Shown: positions 1 to 8,768, counted from the stretch's first letter. The stretch: 64,000 nucleotides of DNA from an uncultured Hellea sp. (GCA_938007935.1 CALLMD010000010.1:124001-188000), one strand, 5' to 3'. The notes: a model not told the origin generated them from the letters alone. Translations and numbers: made by a program.

Positions 1-657
1 GCTGATCAACGTACAACCCTAATTGAACCTGATAATTTCGGTACGAAGGCCGACATTGCTGGTGTTCAGCGACTTTTGCGGGATAATGGATTTAAAATCA
101 CCCGAATAGATGGACTCACTGGCAGGAGGACTAACCGTTATATTCGTGACTTTAAAAAGAAAGCGGAGCTTCCCACAAATCTATCTAGAAGTGAACTTAT
201 TGATGCATTAGCCGTTGCAGCTGAAAAGCGACAAGATAAGGTGGGGTTTGAAATTTGCAATAATTCTAGCGCCACAATTTGGACGGCAATGGCAATACGC
301 GAAAACGGGGCTTGGAAATCACGCGGATGGTGGACAGTTGCACGAACACAGTGCGTACGGCCTTTCACGACATCTCTCAAAGGCACCGATGCTCATTTTT
401 TTGCTCTGCAAGAAAATGTAATAGAAACAGAAGAAGGTAAGGTCTTCGGACCAGATAAAAGACTACGCTCTGTCGCGACAACTCCTGCGCAATTTTGTAT
501 TGCCGAAGCGAAGTTCTCAGCTTTAGGGCGCGAATATTGTGCAGAAGCAGGCTACGCTGTGGCAAATTTTCGGCCCCTTCCCACAGATATAGATGGCAAC
601 AAAACAACCCTTTCTGATCAAGATTTCGCCGCGCCAAGCGCTGTTGGTCTCAGATAA
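1..657 (+). CDS. DUF1036 domain protein, 3' part
   Basis: The frame is open from the first base, so the start lies upstream of the window; about 218 codons are visible. The first 40 visible residues (through IAGVQRLLRDNG and the following FKITRIDGLTG) resemble a peptidoglycan-binding-like repeat. The rest, from about FEICNNSS with the paired Trp of GWWTVAR, matches the DUF1036 pattern, a small Cys/Trp-containing domain found in alphaproteobacterial envelope proteins. Cysteines (ICNNS, TQC, FCIAE, YCAEAG) could form disulfides. No catalytic function is known to me. The HAD phosphatase gene follows 11 bases later, so cotranscription is possible. Confidence 0.7.
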   Translation, partial: ADQRTTLIEPDNFGTKADIAGVQRLLRDNGFKITRIDGLTGRRTNRYIRDFKKKAELPTNLSRSELIDALAVAAEKRQDKVGFEICNNSSATIWTAMAIRENGAWKSRGWWTVARTQCVRPFTTSLKGTDAHFFALQENVIETEEGKVFGPDKRLRSVATTPAQFCIAEAKFSALGREYCAEAGYAVANFRPLPTDIDGNKTTLSDQDFAAPSAVGLR

Positions 658-668
658 TCATTAAGTAA

Positions 669-1364
669 ATGCCATCCCTCACCCCTTCACTCGGTCATAT
701 ACGAAACTGGATTTTTGACCTCGACAATACGCTTTACCGCGCAGACGTTGAGTTTTTTTCTCAAATCGACCGTAAAATGACGAATTTTATTAGCCGCTAT
801 CTTGCCCTTCAGCCCAGTGAAGCCCGCATGGTACAAAAAGAATATCTGGCTGAATATGGGACCTCACTATCAGGCTTAATGGCCGTTCATGGTATGGATC
901 CGGCAGAATTTCTTGATTACGTCCATGATGTTGACCTTCAAATGCTTAAGCCAGACCCAGAACTTCGAAGCCTCATCCAATCTCTGCCTGGTCGGAAATT
1001 TATATTTACAAATGGTTCTAAAGGCCATGCCCGTAATGTGGCCTCTCATTTGAACCTGTTTGATTTATTTGACGGCAGTTTTGGAATTGAAGATGGCGAT
1101 TACGTCCCTAAACCTAAACGCAGTCCCTATATAAAGTTTTGTGATATTTTCGATATTGATCCCGAAACAGCTATTTTTTTTGAAGATGGACTTAGAAATC
1201 TAGAAGTTCCCAAACATATGGGCATGATGACAGTTTTAGTGACATCAGAAGCTGATTGGTCGCATGAACCAGAAATTACGCGGCCTGCGGGCCACTCAAC
1301 GCAGGCCAGCTATGTCGATTTTATGACGAATGATTTAACCGATTGGTTATCAAAACACAGCTAA
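669..1364 (+). CDS. HAD-family pyrimidine 5'-nucleotidase
   Basis: A 231-residue cytoplasmic haloacid-dehalogenase hydrolase of the pyrimidine 5'-nucleotidase type, which dephosphorylates nucleoside monophosphates. All four HAD motifs are visible: motif I DLDNTLYR (residues 17-24, Asp17 nucleophile), motif II FTNGS (about 113), the motif III Lys in PKPKRSPY (about 147), and motif IV FFEDGLRN (about 170). The short helical cap follows motif I. The ATG at 669 is the only start close to the conserved N-terminus; its ribosome site is weak, which fits coupling to the gene just upstream. The exact substrate is inferred from the family. Confidence 0.85.
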   Translation: MPSLTPSLGHIRNWIFDLDNTLYRADVEFFSQIDRKMTNFISRYLALQPSEARMVQKEYLAEYGTSLSGLMAVHGMDPAEFLDYVHDVDLQMLKPDPELRSLIQSLPGRKFIFTNGSKGHARNVASHLNLFDLFDGSFGIEDGDYVPKPKRSPYIKFCDIFDIDPETAIFFEDGLRNLEVPKHMGMMTVLVTSEADWSHEPEITRPAGHSTQASYVDFMTNDLTDWLSKHS

Positions 1365-1539
1365 TCGCGAGTGTTAGTTATTAAACATGCTTAACGAATA
1401 GAAAACGCGGTTTTAATAAAATTCTAAGGCTCATTGTGTAACAAGATGGTTCACTGAGATATGGGTTAAACCATATCAAGGGTGAGGTCAGGTCTGTAAC
1501 AGGTTTGACGATTGGCTGTGAGCAATATAGTTGGGCGGT

Positions 1540-1737
1540 ATGACTAATACCCCTGAAAATGCTGCTCCCGGTAAAGTTTTAAGTCCCGCTGCAAAGCGGG
1601 CTTTAAGCGAAGCTGCGGCGCGCCGAAAGGCAAAAGGCGCTGAAGTGGATCGTCCTTCTGAGAAAGCCGGACCCCATGGTGCGGAACCCACACGTTTTGG
1701 CGATTGGGAGCGCGGCGGGATAGCTTACGATTTCTAA
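1540..1737 (+). CDS. Succinate dehydrogenase assembly factor 4 (DUF1674) homologue
   Basis: A 65-residue protein ending in EPTRFGDWERGGIAYDF, the C-terminal signature of the DUF1674/SDHAF4 family. Members bind flavinated SdhA and help assemble succinate dehydrogenase. The N-terminal half is polar and low-complexity (Ala/Lys/Arg), as usual for bacterial members. An in-frame TTG lies nine bases upstream, but the ATG at 1540 is preferred. It stands alone between the phosphatase and a secreted protein, with no sdh genes nearby. Confidence 0.8.
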   Translation: MTNTPENAAPGKVLSPAAKRALSEAAARRKAKGAEVDRPSEKAGPHGAEPTRFGDWERGGIAYDF

Positions 1738-1812
1738 GCTTTCTACCCTTTCGCATCATAACTTATAAATCCGGTCGATTGACGGCCATTTTAACGTTGG
1801 GAGACGCGAGCG

Positions 1813-2895
1813 ATGCGTATCAAAGTTTCAGTATTGGCCGCACTGAGTGGTTTAAGTTTAGCAGTCATCTCTACGCCAGCACTTGCGGGCGGATGCGGCT
1901 TTGGTCCGGGGGCAAATTGTGACATGGGTGTTAAGGTTATGAACACCACAGCACCCGTTTTTGGCCCTATGACTGTCTCAAATGATAATCCGATGGGTCA
2001 CCTACGCACGATTAATTTCCAGCGCTCACCGCATACATCTATAACACGCATTCACGGCATGGCTCCGTCAGCTTCTCTTGCCGACGCGCCTTCAGGCTTT
2101 ACAAATGGATGCCATCCGACATCCACGCAATATTGCCGTGCAAATGCAGGAACGCCTGTAGCGGTTGAGATGCAACAACCTATTATGAGTGCTCCGATTA
2201 TATCTGCTCCAGTCATATCGGCGCCCATTATTTCAGCGCCTGTAATCTCAGCCCCTGCTCCAGTAATGCGCACATGGACAGGTCAAGGCTATGACCCTGC
2301 GAAGTTCCAGTCGCGGCAATATGGTGAAAACACATTCACTCCTGGTATTGCCCATATCCCGACATCGATTGTTGACCGTAGCCCCGTCAATGCACAGGCA
2401 GTGCTCAATTCAGGCCGCACCGTACCTCAACCTATCGTGAGTGCGTCAAACTACAATTTCACAAGTGCCTCATCGGTAACATTACCTGATACCATGGCGC
2501 CAATGGCCTCTTATTCTTCACATAATTATTCTGGAAACTCGACGCCTGTCGCTGTTGGAAATAATACTTATGCGTCTAATGTTGCGCCTGATGGGACATA
2601 TTGGGAAAAAACGTCTGGCGTAACCGTCATGGGAAGTACTGTCGCAACACAGGTCATATGTAAGCGTCAATTACCGCGTCAGGTGGTCAATCCTGTGGTA
2701 AACGTACCTGTCCCTGTTCCAACGCGTGTTGTGAACCCTGTAATCGGCGTTCCCGTTGCTGTACCAACACCTGTTGCTGTTCCCTCTGCTCCAGTTTGCC
2801 GACCAGCGCCACAGATCCGAGCGCCGCATGCGGCTCATTATGGGCATAACCAAGGTCGTTATGGCGCGGTGCAAGGATCTCGTTGGGTTTATTAA
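1813..2895 (+). CDS. Secreted Pro/Val-rich protein with SAP pentad repeat
   Basis: A 360-residue protein with a clear signal peptide (MRIKVS, hydrophobic core, cleavage after TPALA). The mature part begins with a Cys/Gly-rich stretch. It contains five tandem five-residue units of the form (I/V)(I/M)SAP and ends in a valine/proline-rich segment with VPTPVAVP, followed by a His/Gly/Tyr-rich tail. No enzyme domain is recognisable. The VPTPVAVP block and the aromatic C-terminus are shared with the next secreted gene, so the two look like diverged paralogues of a surface or extracellular-matrix protein. A GGGAG sequence lies upstream of the ATG. Function unknown. Confidence 0.75.
   Translation: MRIKVSVLAALSGLSLAVISTPALAGGCGFGPGANCDMGVKVMNTTAPVFGPMTVSNDNPMGHLRTINFQRSPHTSITRIHGMAPSASLADAPSGFTNGCHPTSTQYCRANAGTPVAVEMQQPIMSAPIISAPVISAPIISAPVISAPAPVMRTWTGQGYDPAKFQSRQYGENTFTPGIAHIPTSIVDRSPVNAQAVLNSGRTVPQPIVSASNYNFTSASSVTLPDTMAPMASYSSHNYSGNSTPVAVGNNTYASNVAPDGTYWEKTSGVTVMGSTVATQVICKRQLPRQVVNPVVNVPVPVPTRVVNPVIGVPVAVPTPVAVPSAPVCRPAPQIRAPHAAHYGHNQGRYGAVQGSRWVY
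2182..2256 (+). repeat. Five tandem 15-bp coding repeats (x-x-S-A-P)
   Basis: Five degenerate 15-base units encode IMSAP, IISAP, VISAP, IISAP and VISAP in succession. Third positions differ between units, so the peptide rather than the DNA seems to be conserved. Confidence 0.85.
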
Positions 2896-2933
2896 TCTAA
2901 ATAGATGAAAGAAAATACCTCGTGGGGGGAAGA

Positions 2934-2970
2934 AAAACGGTGTCGTTGGGGTGAATGGCACCGTTTTTTT
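2934..2970 (+). terminator. Rho-independent terminator after the secreted protein gene
   Basis: A nine-base stem (AAAACGGTG pairing with CACCGTTTT) with a 16-base loop, running into seven T residues, 38 bases after the stop codon. Confidence 0.85.
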
Positions 2971-2994
2971 ATTTATTGCCCCGCATTACTCATT

Positions 2995-3025
2995 AAAAAG
3001 ATTCACCTATATGGGGAATCTTTTT
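2995..3025 (+). other. Second hairpin just upstream of the sigma-54-like promoter
   Basis: A perfect ten-base inverted repeat (AAAAAGATTC and GAATCTTTTT, 11-base loop) lies 24 bases after the terminator and four bases before the promoter core. It could be a back-up terminator or a binding dyad. It is closer to the core than usual sigma-54 enhancer sites. Confidence 0.5.
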
Positions 3026-3028
3026 GCT

Positions 3029-3045
3029 TTGGCACGCGTCTTGCT
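3029..3045 (+). promoter_or_regulatory. Sigma-54 (-24/-12) promoter
   Basis: TTGGCACGCGTCTTGCT fits the RpoN consensus, with GG at 3031-3032 and GC at 3043-3044 separated by exactly ten bases. The predicted transcript start near 3056 is about 28 bases before the ATG at 3084. Confidence 0.75.
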
Positions 3046-3083
3046 GTGATGTGAGGCAAATGTATCATTTCGAAAGGTCGGAC

Positions 3084-3734
3084 ATGTCCCGTATTTTCAC
3101 TACCGTAGCCGCAATTGCTGCAACAACACTTATGTCCAGCGCCGCTTTTGCGGGCTGCAACTCTGCCACTTACTGTTCGGGTGGATCGACACTAGCTCCC
3201 TTAAGTAGCTGGTCAGGCAACTCTACTATGGGCTCTTCCTATACGATGCCATCTTACACATCTTCTTCTTATTCATCTGGCTCGAGCTACGGCTCATCAA
3301 TGACCTATGGGTCTAGCTATACAGGTAATTCATATGGCGGCGTTATGTCAGATGCAGAAGCCAATAGTACATATGGCACAGGATCTATCTCATCTGCCTA
3401 TGCAGGCGGTGACGTCGAACTTTATGGCTTTTCTGGTTCAACAACATCCGTTTCTGGCCTTGGATATGGCGAAAGTTTGCAATCAACCAATTGCCCGGTG
3501 AATGTTTACAATCCAAGCGGAGCGCGTGTTTTAGGGTGCTATAATGTCGTCAAGCAGGTGCCACAAACAAATTATGTTCGCGTGGTGCGCCCAGTCGTTT
3601 ATGTTCGGTATCCTGTACCGACACCGGTAGCTGTTCCCTATTATGTAAACAATTTTGGTGGATGTGGGTCTAACACACATTTCTCACGCTATGGTAGCTT
3701 TGGCCTAGCTGGCTACGGCCCACGCTGCGGTTAA
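3084..3734 (+). CDS. Secreted Ser/Gly/Tyr-rich protein, probable paralogue of the upstream gene
   Basis: A 216-residue protein starting at the ATG that follows an AAAGG ribosome site. It has a signal peptide (MSRIFTTVAAIAATT, cleavage after SAAFA). The mature N-terminal half is rich in Ser, Tyr, Gly and Thr with low complexity. The C-terminal half holds several cysteines and a Val/Pro segment, PVPTPVAVPYYV, matching the preceding secreted protein. No catalytic motif is seen. A sigma-54-type promoter sits directly upstream, suggesting activator-dependent, possibly developmental or surface-linked, expression. Function unknown. Confidence 0.75.
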   Translation: MSRIFTTVAAIAATTLMSSAAFAGCNSATYCSGGSTLAPLSSWSGNSTMGSSYTMPSYTSSSYSSGSSYGSSMTYGSSYTGNSYGGVMSDAEANSTYGTGSISSAYAGGDVELYGFSGSTTSVSGLGYGESLQSTNCPVNVYNPSGARVLGCYNVVKQVPQTNYVRVVRPVVYVRYPVPTPVAVPYYVNNFGGCGSNTHFSRYGSFGLAGYGPRCG

Positions 3735-3754
3735 ACTTAAGCTAATAAAGACAC

Positions 3755-3785
3755 AAGGCCTCTCGCATTGCGGGGGGCTTTTTTT
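3755..3785 (+). terminator. Terminator between the convergent secreted-protein gene and pyrF
   Basis: A twelve-base stem with three G-U pairs (AAGGCCTCTCGC with GCGGGGGGCTTT, loop ATT) ends in a T run that overlaps the pyrF stop codon on the other strand. Confidence 0.8.
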
Positions 3786-4470
3786 ATGCGCGCATATTTT
3801 CGAGAACGGCCATAGCCGCTAAGCGTGGGTCAGACGCAGCTGTTATAGGGCGACCCACAACAATATGGGACGCCCCAAAGCGCAGGGCATTGCCAGGTGT
3901 CGCAACACGTTTTTGATCGCCCTTATCTCCCCCCGGCATTCTTACACCGGGCGTTACAACTAAAAAACCATCAGGGACTTGGGTCCTAATTTTTGCGGCT
4001 TCCAGCGGGCTTGACACAACACCGTCAATACCCGCATCCAGCGCCTGCGTAACGCGGCGCATAACAAGCTCTTCTGCGCTCAAATAATATCCAATATCAT
4101 CCAAGGCTTGCTGATCGAGTGAAGTGAGAACCGTTACCCCCAAAACTTTAAGCCCGCTCTTACCGCGCCCCCCCGCGGCTGCGGCCATAACATCTGGCCG
4201 CGCGTGAACCGTTAAAAGATCAGCACCCAAAGTCGCAATCGAACGCGTTGCTTTCTCGACTGTCGCGTCAATATCGTGAAGCTTGAAATCATAGAAAACG
4301 TTTTTGCCTTGTGACTTCAATCGCTGACCAAATTCAGCGCCGCCAAGCGGCAATAATTGCAGGCCAATTTTGTAACTGACAACTGCGTCGCCAAGTCGGT
4401 CGACCATTTGCTGCGCGTCTTCTATACTTGGTAAATCCAGAGCAACATATAAGCGGGGATCAGCGTTCAT
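3784..4470 (-). CDS. pyrF: Orotidine 5'-phosphate decarboxylase
   Basis: A 228-residue TIM-barrel enzyme that decarboxylates OMP to UMP, the last step of de novo pyrimidine synthesis. The N-terminal strand YVALDLPS carries the first active-site Asp. YKIGLQLL gives the conserved Lys, and FYDFKLHDI (about 58-66) holds the catalytic Asp-Lys-x-x-Asp network. The C-terminal phosphate loop is GVRMPGGDKGDQKR followed by GRPIT. Length is normal. It starts four bases after the SDR gene's stop on the same strand, so the two form an operon. Confidence 0.95.
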   Translation of the reverse strand: MNADPRLYVALDLPSIEDAQQMVDRLGDAVVSYKIGLQLLPLGGAEFGQRLKSQGKNVFYDFKLHDIDATVEKATRSIATLGADLLTVHARPDVMAAAAGGRGKSGLKVLGVTVLTSLDQQALDDIGYYLSAEELVMRRVTQALDAGIDGVVSSPLEAAKIRTQVPDGFLVVTPGVRMPGGDKGDQKRVATPGNALRFGASHIVVGRPITAASDPRLAAMAVLENMRA

Positions 4471-4474
4471 TTTA

Positions 4475-5272
4475 TTATCCTTTGCGTACCCGGTGGGAGT
4501 TACTCGCCATAAGGTTTTGCGCGACGCGGCTTGGCAAAGCTCTGTTCAACAAAGCCAGAAACTTGTTAACGCCGCCCGGGATAAAGACCGCACGGTTTCG
4601 CTCACAAGCTTCGACCGCAAGTTCAGCGCATTCATCAGCTTCCATAAACATAAAGGCTGGCATTTTATTCACCGCCTCTCGGGTCCCATTAACATCATGA
4701 AATTCTGTAAAAACGAACCCTGGGCAAAGCGCGCTGACATGAACACCCGTACCGTTCATTTCCATATTCAAACTTTCAGAGAATTTTATCAAAAAGCTTT
4801 TCACAGCGGCATATAATGTATGCCCCTTCGATCCCGGTAAATGCCCTGCCAGTGAGGCAACATTGATAACACGGCCAAACCCCTTATCTACCATTGCCGG
4901 CACGAGTTTTCGCGCAAGTTCACAAGGCGCGGTAAGCATAAGCTGTATGAAATTCGCGTGGTCTTCCCACTCACTCGCAAGATAGCCGCCCGGATGACCA
5001 TAGCCAGCATTATTGACAAGCCCATCTATATGCAGATTTTTTGCCTCTATGCGTTCCAAAAGCTGATCTGTTGCGCCTTTTTCAAATAAATCTATCGGGA
5101 AAATATGGCTTGTTGTTCCAAATTCTTTTTTAAGCTCGGTTGCTAAAGCAATCATGGGTTCTTCGCGGCGCGCGCAAAGAGCCAGGTCCCAGCCTCTCGC
5201 GGCATATTCTCTGGCTATGGCCGCACCAATTCCTGCCGATGCTCCCGTGATCAAGCAGACAGATTTTGCCAT
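4475..5272 (-). CDS. Short-chain dehydrogenase/reductase
   Basis: A 265-residue classical SDR with a Rossmann fold. The nucleotide loop GASAGIGAA (about 10-18), the NNAGYG motif (about 90), the catalytic Ser in NVASLAGH and the YAAVK pair are all present. ARR after the second strand suggests NADP(H) preference. The C-terminus resembles the DltE/YqjQ-like group, which often acts on acyl or sugar intermediates, but the substrate cannot be told. It is the first gene of a two-gene unit with pyrF. Confidence 0.85.
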   Translation of the reverse strand: MAKSVCLITGASAGIGAAIAREYAARGWDLALCARREEPMIALATELKKEFGTTSHIFPIDLFEKGATDQLLERIEAKNLHIDGLVNNAGYGHPGGYLASEWEDHANFIQLMLTAPCELARKLVPAMVDKGFGRVINVASLAGHLPGSKGHTLYAAVKSFLIKFSESLNMEMNGTGVHVSALCPGFVFTEFHDVNGTREAVNKMPAFMFMEADECAELAVEACERNRAVFIPGGVNKFLALLNRALPSRVAQNLMASNSHRVRKG

Positions 5273-5352
5273 TCTAAAACTCTCAAATTATTAACATGCA
5301 CGCTTTCGAGATTCTGATATCAAAGCCATGATACAAAGTCTAACGGTGAAAT

Positions 5353-5658
5353 ATGAGACGCTCTTTTTTAATTCAACTTTTAACAGCTTTTCTATTATCA
5401 GCCTGCGCAACAACGGGAGCGGAGCCAGAACGTTTTGCCGGAATGGATTGCAAGACACTTTCTGATCTTAGCAAAAGTTACTCTAACTCATTATCTAATA
5501 TAGATCTCTTTAATGATGGTGATGTAAACGAGTTAGAGCGAAGCGGCAAAAGTCAAAGAATCATTGGCCAATCTCGCTCAGACCTGCGGCCTTATGAAAA
5601 AGCTCGAGAAAAGGATATAAATTCAATTCGTGCCGCATCGCGCCTTAAAGGATGTTAG
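5353..5658 (+). CDS. Small putative lipoprotein
   Basis: A 101-residue protein with a lipoprotein signal: MRRSF, a hydrophobic core, then the lipobox LSAC with Cys18 as the acylation site. The mature part is about 84 residues, charged and helical, with two more cysteines (MDC near the front, GC at the end) that could form a disulfide. No family recognised. The next gene begins one base after its stop, so the two are probably cotranscribed. Confidence 0.7.
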   Translation: MRRSFLIQLLTAFLLSACATTGAEPERFAGMDCKTLSDLSKSYSNSLSNIDLFNDGDVNELERSGKSQRIIGQSRSDLRPYEKAREKDINSIRAASRLKGC

Positions 5659-5659
5659 G

Positions 5660-6451
5660 GTGGATGAAACCTTGATCAGACTAGGTATCTTCATCGGAGC
5701 TCTTTTGCTCTTCTCTGGCCTCGAGGCTGTATTTCCGAAAAAGGCGCGAACACAACTTAGGCAAAGCCGATGGATGACACATATCGGTCTTACAATCATT
5801 AATACGGTCGCTGTGCGCCTTTTAGGTCCGATAGTCGCTCTAGCCGTAGCAGGATGGGCAGCGCTCAATAATATCGGCCTATTTAACCTGACAGACTGGC
5901 CTGATTGGTTTGAGATTGCACTCAGCTTTATCCTGCTCGATTTCGCTATTTATTTACAACATATCGCAACTCATAAAATTCCTATTCTATGGCGCATTCA
6001 CAAAGTCCATCACTCAGACCTTGATCTTGATGCAAGCTCAGCTCTGAGGTTTCATCCCATAGAGATCATGCTCTCCATGATTTATAAATGCGGTTTGGCA
6101 CTCTTAATTGGACCCGCCATTATAGCCGTTCTAATATTTGAAATCTGCCTCAACGCCTCTGCAATTTTCAATCATGCTAATCTCGCTTTACCGCATTGGT
6201 GTGACAGGTTTCTAAGGCTATTTATCGTCACGCCAGATATGCACCGTGTGCATCATTCTATCATTCCCAATGAGACAGATCGAAATTTTGGATTTAATTT
6301 TTCAATCTGGGACAGAGTTTTTCGCACCTATTGTGCCCAACCCAAAGCAGGCCACGATAAAATGACAATCGGATTATCAGAACACCAAACATCTGAGCCA
6401 ACAGGCCTTATCTGGAGTCTTAAGCTTCCATTTGCAAAAACAGGCAAATAA
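5660..6451 (+). CDS. Sterol desaturase/fatty acid hydroxylase family protein
   Basis: A 263-residue membrane protein with about four to five hydrophobic segments and the histidine boxes of the di-iron fatty-acid-hydroxylase family: HIATH (HxxxH), HKVHH (HxxHH) and HRVHH (HxxHH). Members hydroxylate or desaturate lipid or carotenoid substrates using oxygen. The GTG at 5660 is chosen because AAAGGA lies seven bases upstream; an earlier in-frame GTG at 5630 would overlap the lipoprotein gene. The LemA gene follows 28 bases later. The substrate is unknown. Confidence 0.85.
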   Translation: MDETLIRLGIFIGALLLFSGLEAVFPKKARTQLRQSRWMTHIGLTIINTVAVRLLGPIVALAVAGWAALNNIGLFNLTDWPDWFEIALSFILLDFAIYLQHIATHKIPILWRIHKVHHSDLDLDASSALRFHPIEIMLSMIYKCGLALLIGPAIIAVLIFEICLNASAIFNHANLALPHWCDRFLRLFIVTPDMHRVHHSIIPNETDRNFGFNFSIWDRVFRTYCAQPKAGHDKMTIGLSEHQTSEPTGLIWSLKLPFAKTGK

Positions 6452-6479
6452 TTTAATCTTAGCGCATAAAGGAATTCAT

Positions 6480-7037
6480 ATGCCGCTTATCATCATACTC
6501 ATTATTCTTATTATGCTTGGAATTTGGGCCGTTGTTATTTTCAACCAATTAGTCGGCATGCGCCAAATGGTCGAAAATGGGTGGAGTGATATAGAAGTCC
6601 AGCTCAAACGCCGGGCCGATTTAATTCCGCTACTCGTGTCAACAGTAAAGGGCTATGCGAGCCACGAAAGAAAGCTATTCATTGATGTGACCGAAAAACG
6701 CAACCAAGCCCTCGCAGCCGGTAATAATCCGAAATCACGCGGCGTTGCCGAAGCGGCTCTGAAACCGCCAATTGGACGGCTTTTAGCTGTGGCAGAAGAC
6801 TACCCTGACCTCAAAGCTAGTCAAAACTTTCTCGATTTACAAAATGAGCTATCAGACACTGAGGATAAAATTGAAATGGCGCGGCGGTTCTATAACGGCG
6901 CCGTGCGCACATTAAATGTGAAAGTACAGTCTGTGCCATCAAACCTTATCGCTGGGCCTCTCGGGTTTCGTCAGCAGCAATTTTTTGAAATTGACGAAGC
7001 GGATGCGCTTACGCCTAATGTTGAGTTTAAATCGTGA
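6480..7037 (+). CDS. LemA family protein
   Basis: A 185-residue protein with one N-terminal membrane anchor (residues 2-22, rich in Ile/Leu), then the helical LemA domain. Typical motifs are NGWSDIEVQLKRRADLIP, followed by LVSTVKGYASHE, and later FYNGAVRTLN. The ATG at 6480 has AAAGGA six bases upstream. It overlaps the next gene by four bases (GTGA), a common LemA plus DUF2207 pairing in bacteria. The biochemical role is unknown; an envelope function is assumed from the topology. Confidence 0.9.
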   Translation: MPLIIILIILIMLGIWAVVIFNQLVGMRQMVENGWSDIEVQLKRRADLIPLLVSTVKGYASHERKLFIDVTEKRNQALAAGNNPKSRGVAEAALKPPIGRLLAVAEDYPDLKASQNFLDLQNELSDTEDKIEMARRFYNGAVRTLNVKVQSVPSNLIAGPLGFRQQQFFEIDEADALTPNVEFKS

Positions 7038-8758
7038 TTAGAGCTCTCCTTACTCTTTTTTTATGCGTCTTAATTACCGGGGTAAACTTCGCCCAGGCCT
7101 CCGCCGAAGAAAAAATCACCACATATGATGTGACGATTGATGTCCAGCAAGATGCCGATTTTATCGTCACTGAAAAAATTAGTGTCATATCCGAAGGGCG
7201 TAATATTCGCCGCGGAATTTTTCGCGATTTGCCGCGTTTCAAATTGGATGAAGGTGCCAAAATTCCATACCAATATAAAATTCTCTCCGTTACACGAAAC
7301 GGGAAAAGAGAACCTTTTGTTAAAAATAATAATGATAACGCGAAACAGATCCGCATAGGCGACCCAGAATATTACTTACCGCGCGGTGCCCATGACTACG
7401 TCATTACTTATGAAGTTAAAAATGAAGTGCGCTATTTTGAAAATTTTGACGAAGTTTATTGGAATGCCATCGGCACTTATTGGAAATTTCCAATGGACAG
7501 GGCCACAGCAAAAATCAGCTTTCCCCAATCCATCGCGCCGCTAGAGTTAAATTGTTACACAGGGCGTCGCGGATCAACTGAATCGCGATGTAAAATGTCT
7601 CGCGACGGACAAGATTTTTATATTGAGGCACTCTCCTCGCTTAAGGCCAGAGAAGGTATGTCAGTCTCAATTAAATTTGACAAAGGCATTATCGACCCTC
7701 CTAGCACTGAAGATAAAACCATGTTGTGGTGGTTTAAAAACGGGGCGATTGCCCTGCTCGGATTTTCACTAATTGGATTATTTGGATATTATTATAAAGC
7801 CTGGAACCGCGTTGGACGTGATCCTCAAAAGGAGCCCGTCTTTGCGCGATACGCACCGCCAGAGGGTTATTCTCCCGCCGCCGTGCATCAAATTTATCAT
7901 CGTGGGCTTAAAGGAAATAAGGCATTAATTGCTAGCTTGATACATATGTCGGTCAATAAACATATTGAAATGGATTCCTCAAAATCAGAGACGGATATTC
8001 GATATCTCGGACAAAGCCAAGGCGGGGCTCTGTCTCCCGAACAAGACTCACTTATGCGCAATCTCTTTTCCAGACAATCTGCTATCCATCTTGGGAAAAG
8101 CCCTAATCTCGCTTTTACCTCTGCCTATACAGCCTTTAAACGGATTATCTCAAAAAAATATGGGCATGACTATTTTCGCTGGAATGCAGGGTCTTCAATT
8201 ATAGGCATAATTTTAAGTCTTGTAAGTATAGGCGCAGCTTTCACCCAATTTTATGGCAATAATTCCGAATATTTTTTCATTGCCCTGGCCGCGCTAGCCG
8301 CGCTTAATCTTCTCTTTGTTTTTATTATGCCTGCCCCCACCCAGAAGGGGCAAAAAATCAGAACTGAGATAGAAGGGTTTAAACTTTATCTTGAAACAGC
8401 GGAAAAAGAACGGCTAAATGCGCGCAAGGATGTTTTAACGGGCCGCGAACCACCCATGACCAAGGAACGCTACGAGGCCTTTTTGCCCTATGCCATTGCT
8501 TTAGATGTTGAGAAACCTTGGACCAAATATTTTGAACGTATTCTGCCAGAGGTCGCAAAATCATATAGCCCAAGTTGGGGTCATGTTCGCGGCGGTAATT
8601 ACGGCTCGATTGGCGGCATTAACCGAGCACTTGAATCAAATCTGAACTCAGGTGTTTCGCGCGCCATGCCACAAAGCTCCGGCACATCTGGCGGAAGCGG
8701 CGGTGGTGGCGGTTTCTCTGGCGGAGGCGGAGGAGGCGGAGGCGGCGGAGGCTGGTAG
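7034..8758 (+). CDS. DUF2207 membrane protein with poly-Gly tail
   Basis: A 574-residue protein with a signal peptide (cleavage near AQASA), an extracytoplasmic beta-rich DUF2207 domain (about 25-220), a transmembrane helix near 233-252, a cytoplasmic part, two more hydrophobic segments near 390-440, and a final Gly/Ser stretch ending in Trp. The GTG start overlaps the lemA stop. The glycine-rich C-terminus is like that of TPM/YgcG-type proteins, which also partner with LemA. Function unknown. Confidence 0.85.
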   Translation: MIRALLTLFLCVLITGVNFAQASAEEKITTYDVTIDVQQDADFIVTEKISVISEGRNIRRGIFRDLPRFKLDEGAKIPYQYKILSVTRNGKREPFVKNNNDNAKQIRIGDPEYYLPRGAHDYVITYEVKNEVRYFENFDEVYWNAIGTYWKFPMDRATAKISFPQSIAPLELNCYTGRRGSTESRCKMSRDGQDFYIEALSSLKAREGMSVSIKFDKGIIDPPSTEDKTMLWWFKNGAIALLGFSLIGLFGYYYKAWNRVGRDPQKEPVFARYAPPEGYSPAAVHQIYHRGLKGNKALIASLIHMSVNKHIEMDSSKSETDIRYLGQSQGGALSPEQDSLMRNLFSRQSAIHLGKSPNLAFTSAYTAFKRIISKKYGHDYFRWNAGSSIIGIILSLVSIGAAFTQFYGNNSEYFFIALAALAALNLLFVFIMPAPTQKGQKIRTEIEGFKLYLETAEKERLNARKDVLTGREPPMTKERYEAFLPYAIALDVEKPWTKYFERILPEVAKSYSPSWGHVRGGNYGSIGGINRALESNLNSGVSRAMPQSSGTSGGSGGGGGFSGGGGGGGGGGGW

Positions 8759-8768
8759 CCACCGCACG

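Noticed and set aside
1381-1394. CtrA-like TTAA...TTAA
   Set aside because: The spacer is six bases, not the usual seven, and it lies downstream of the HAD gene.
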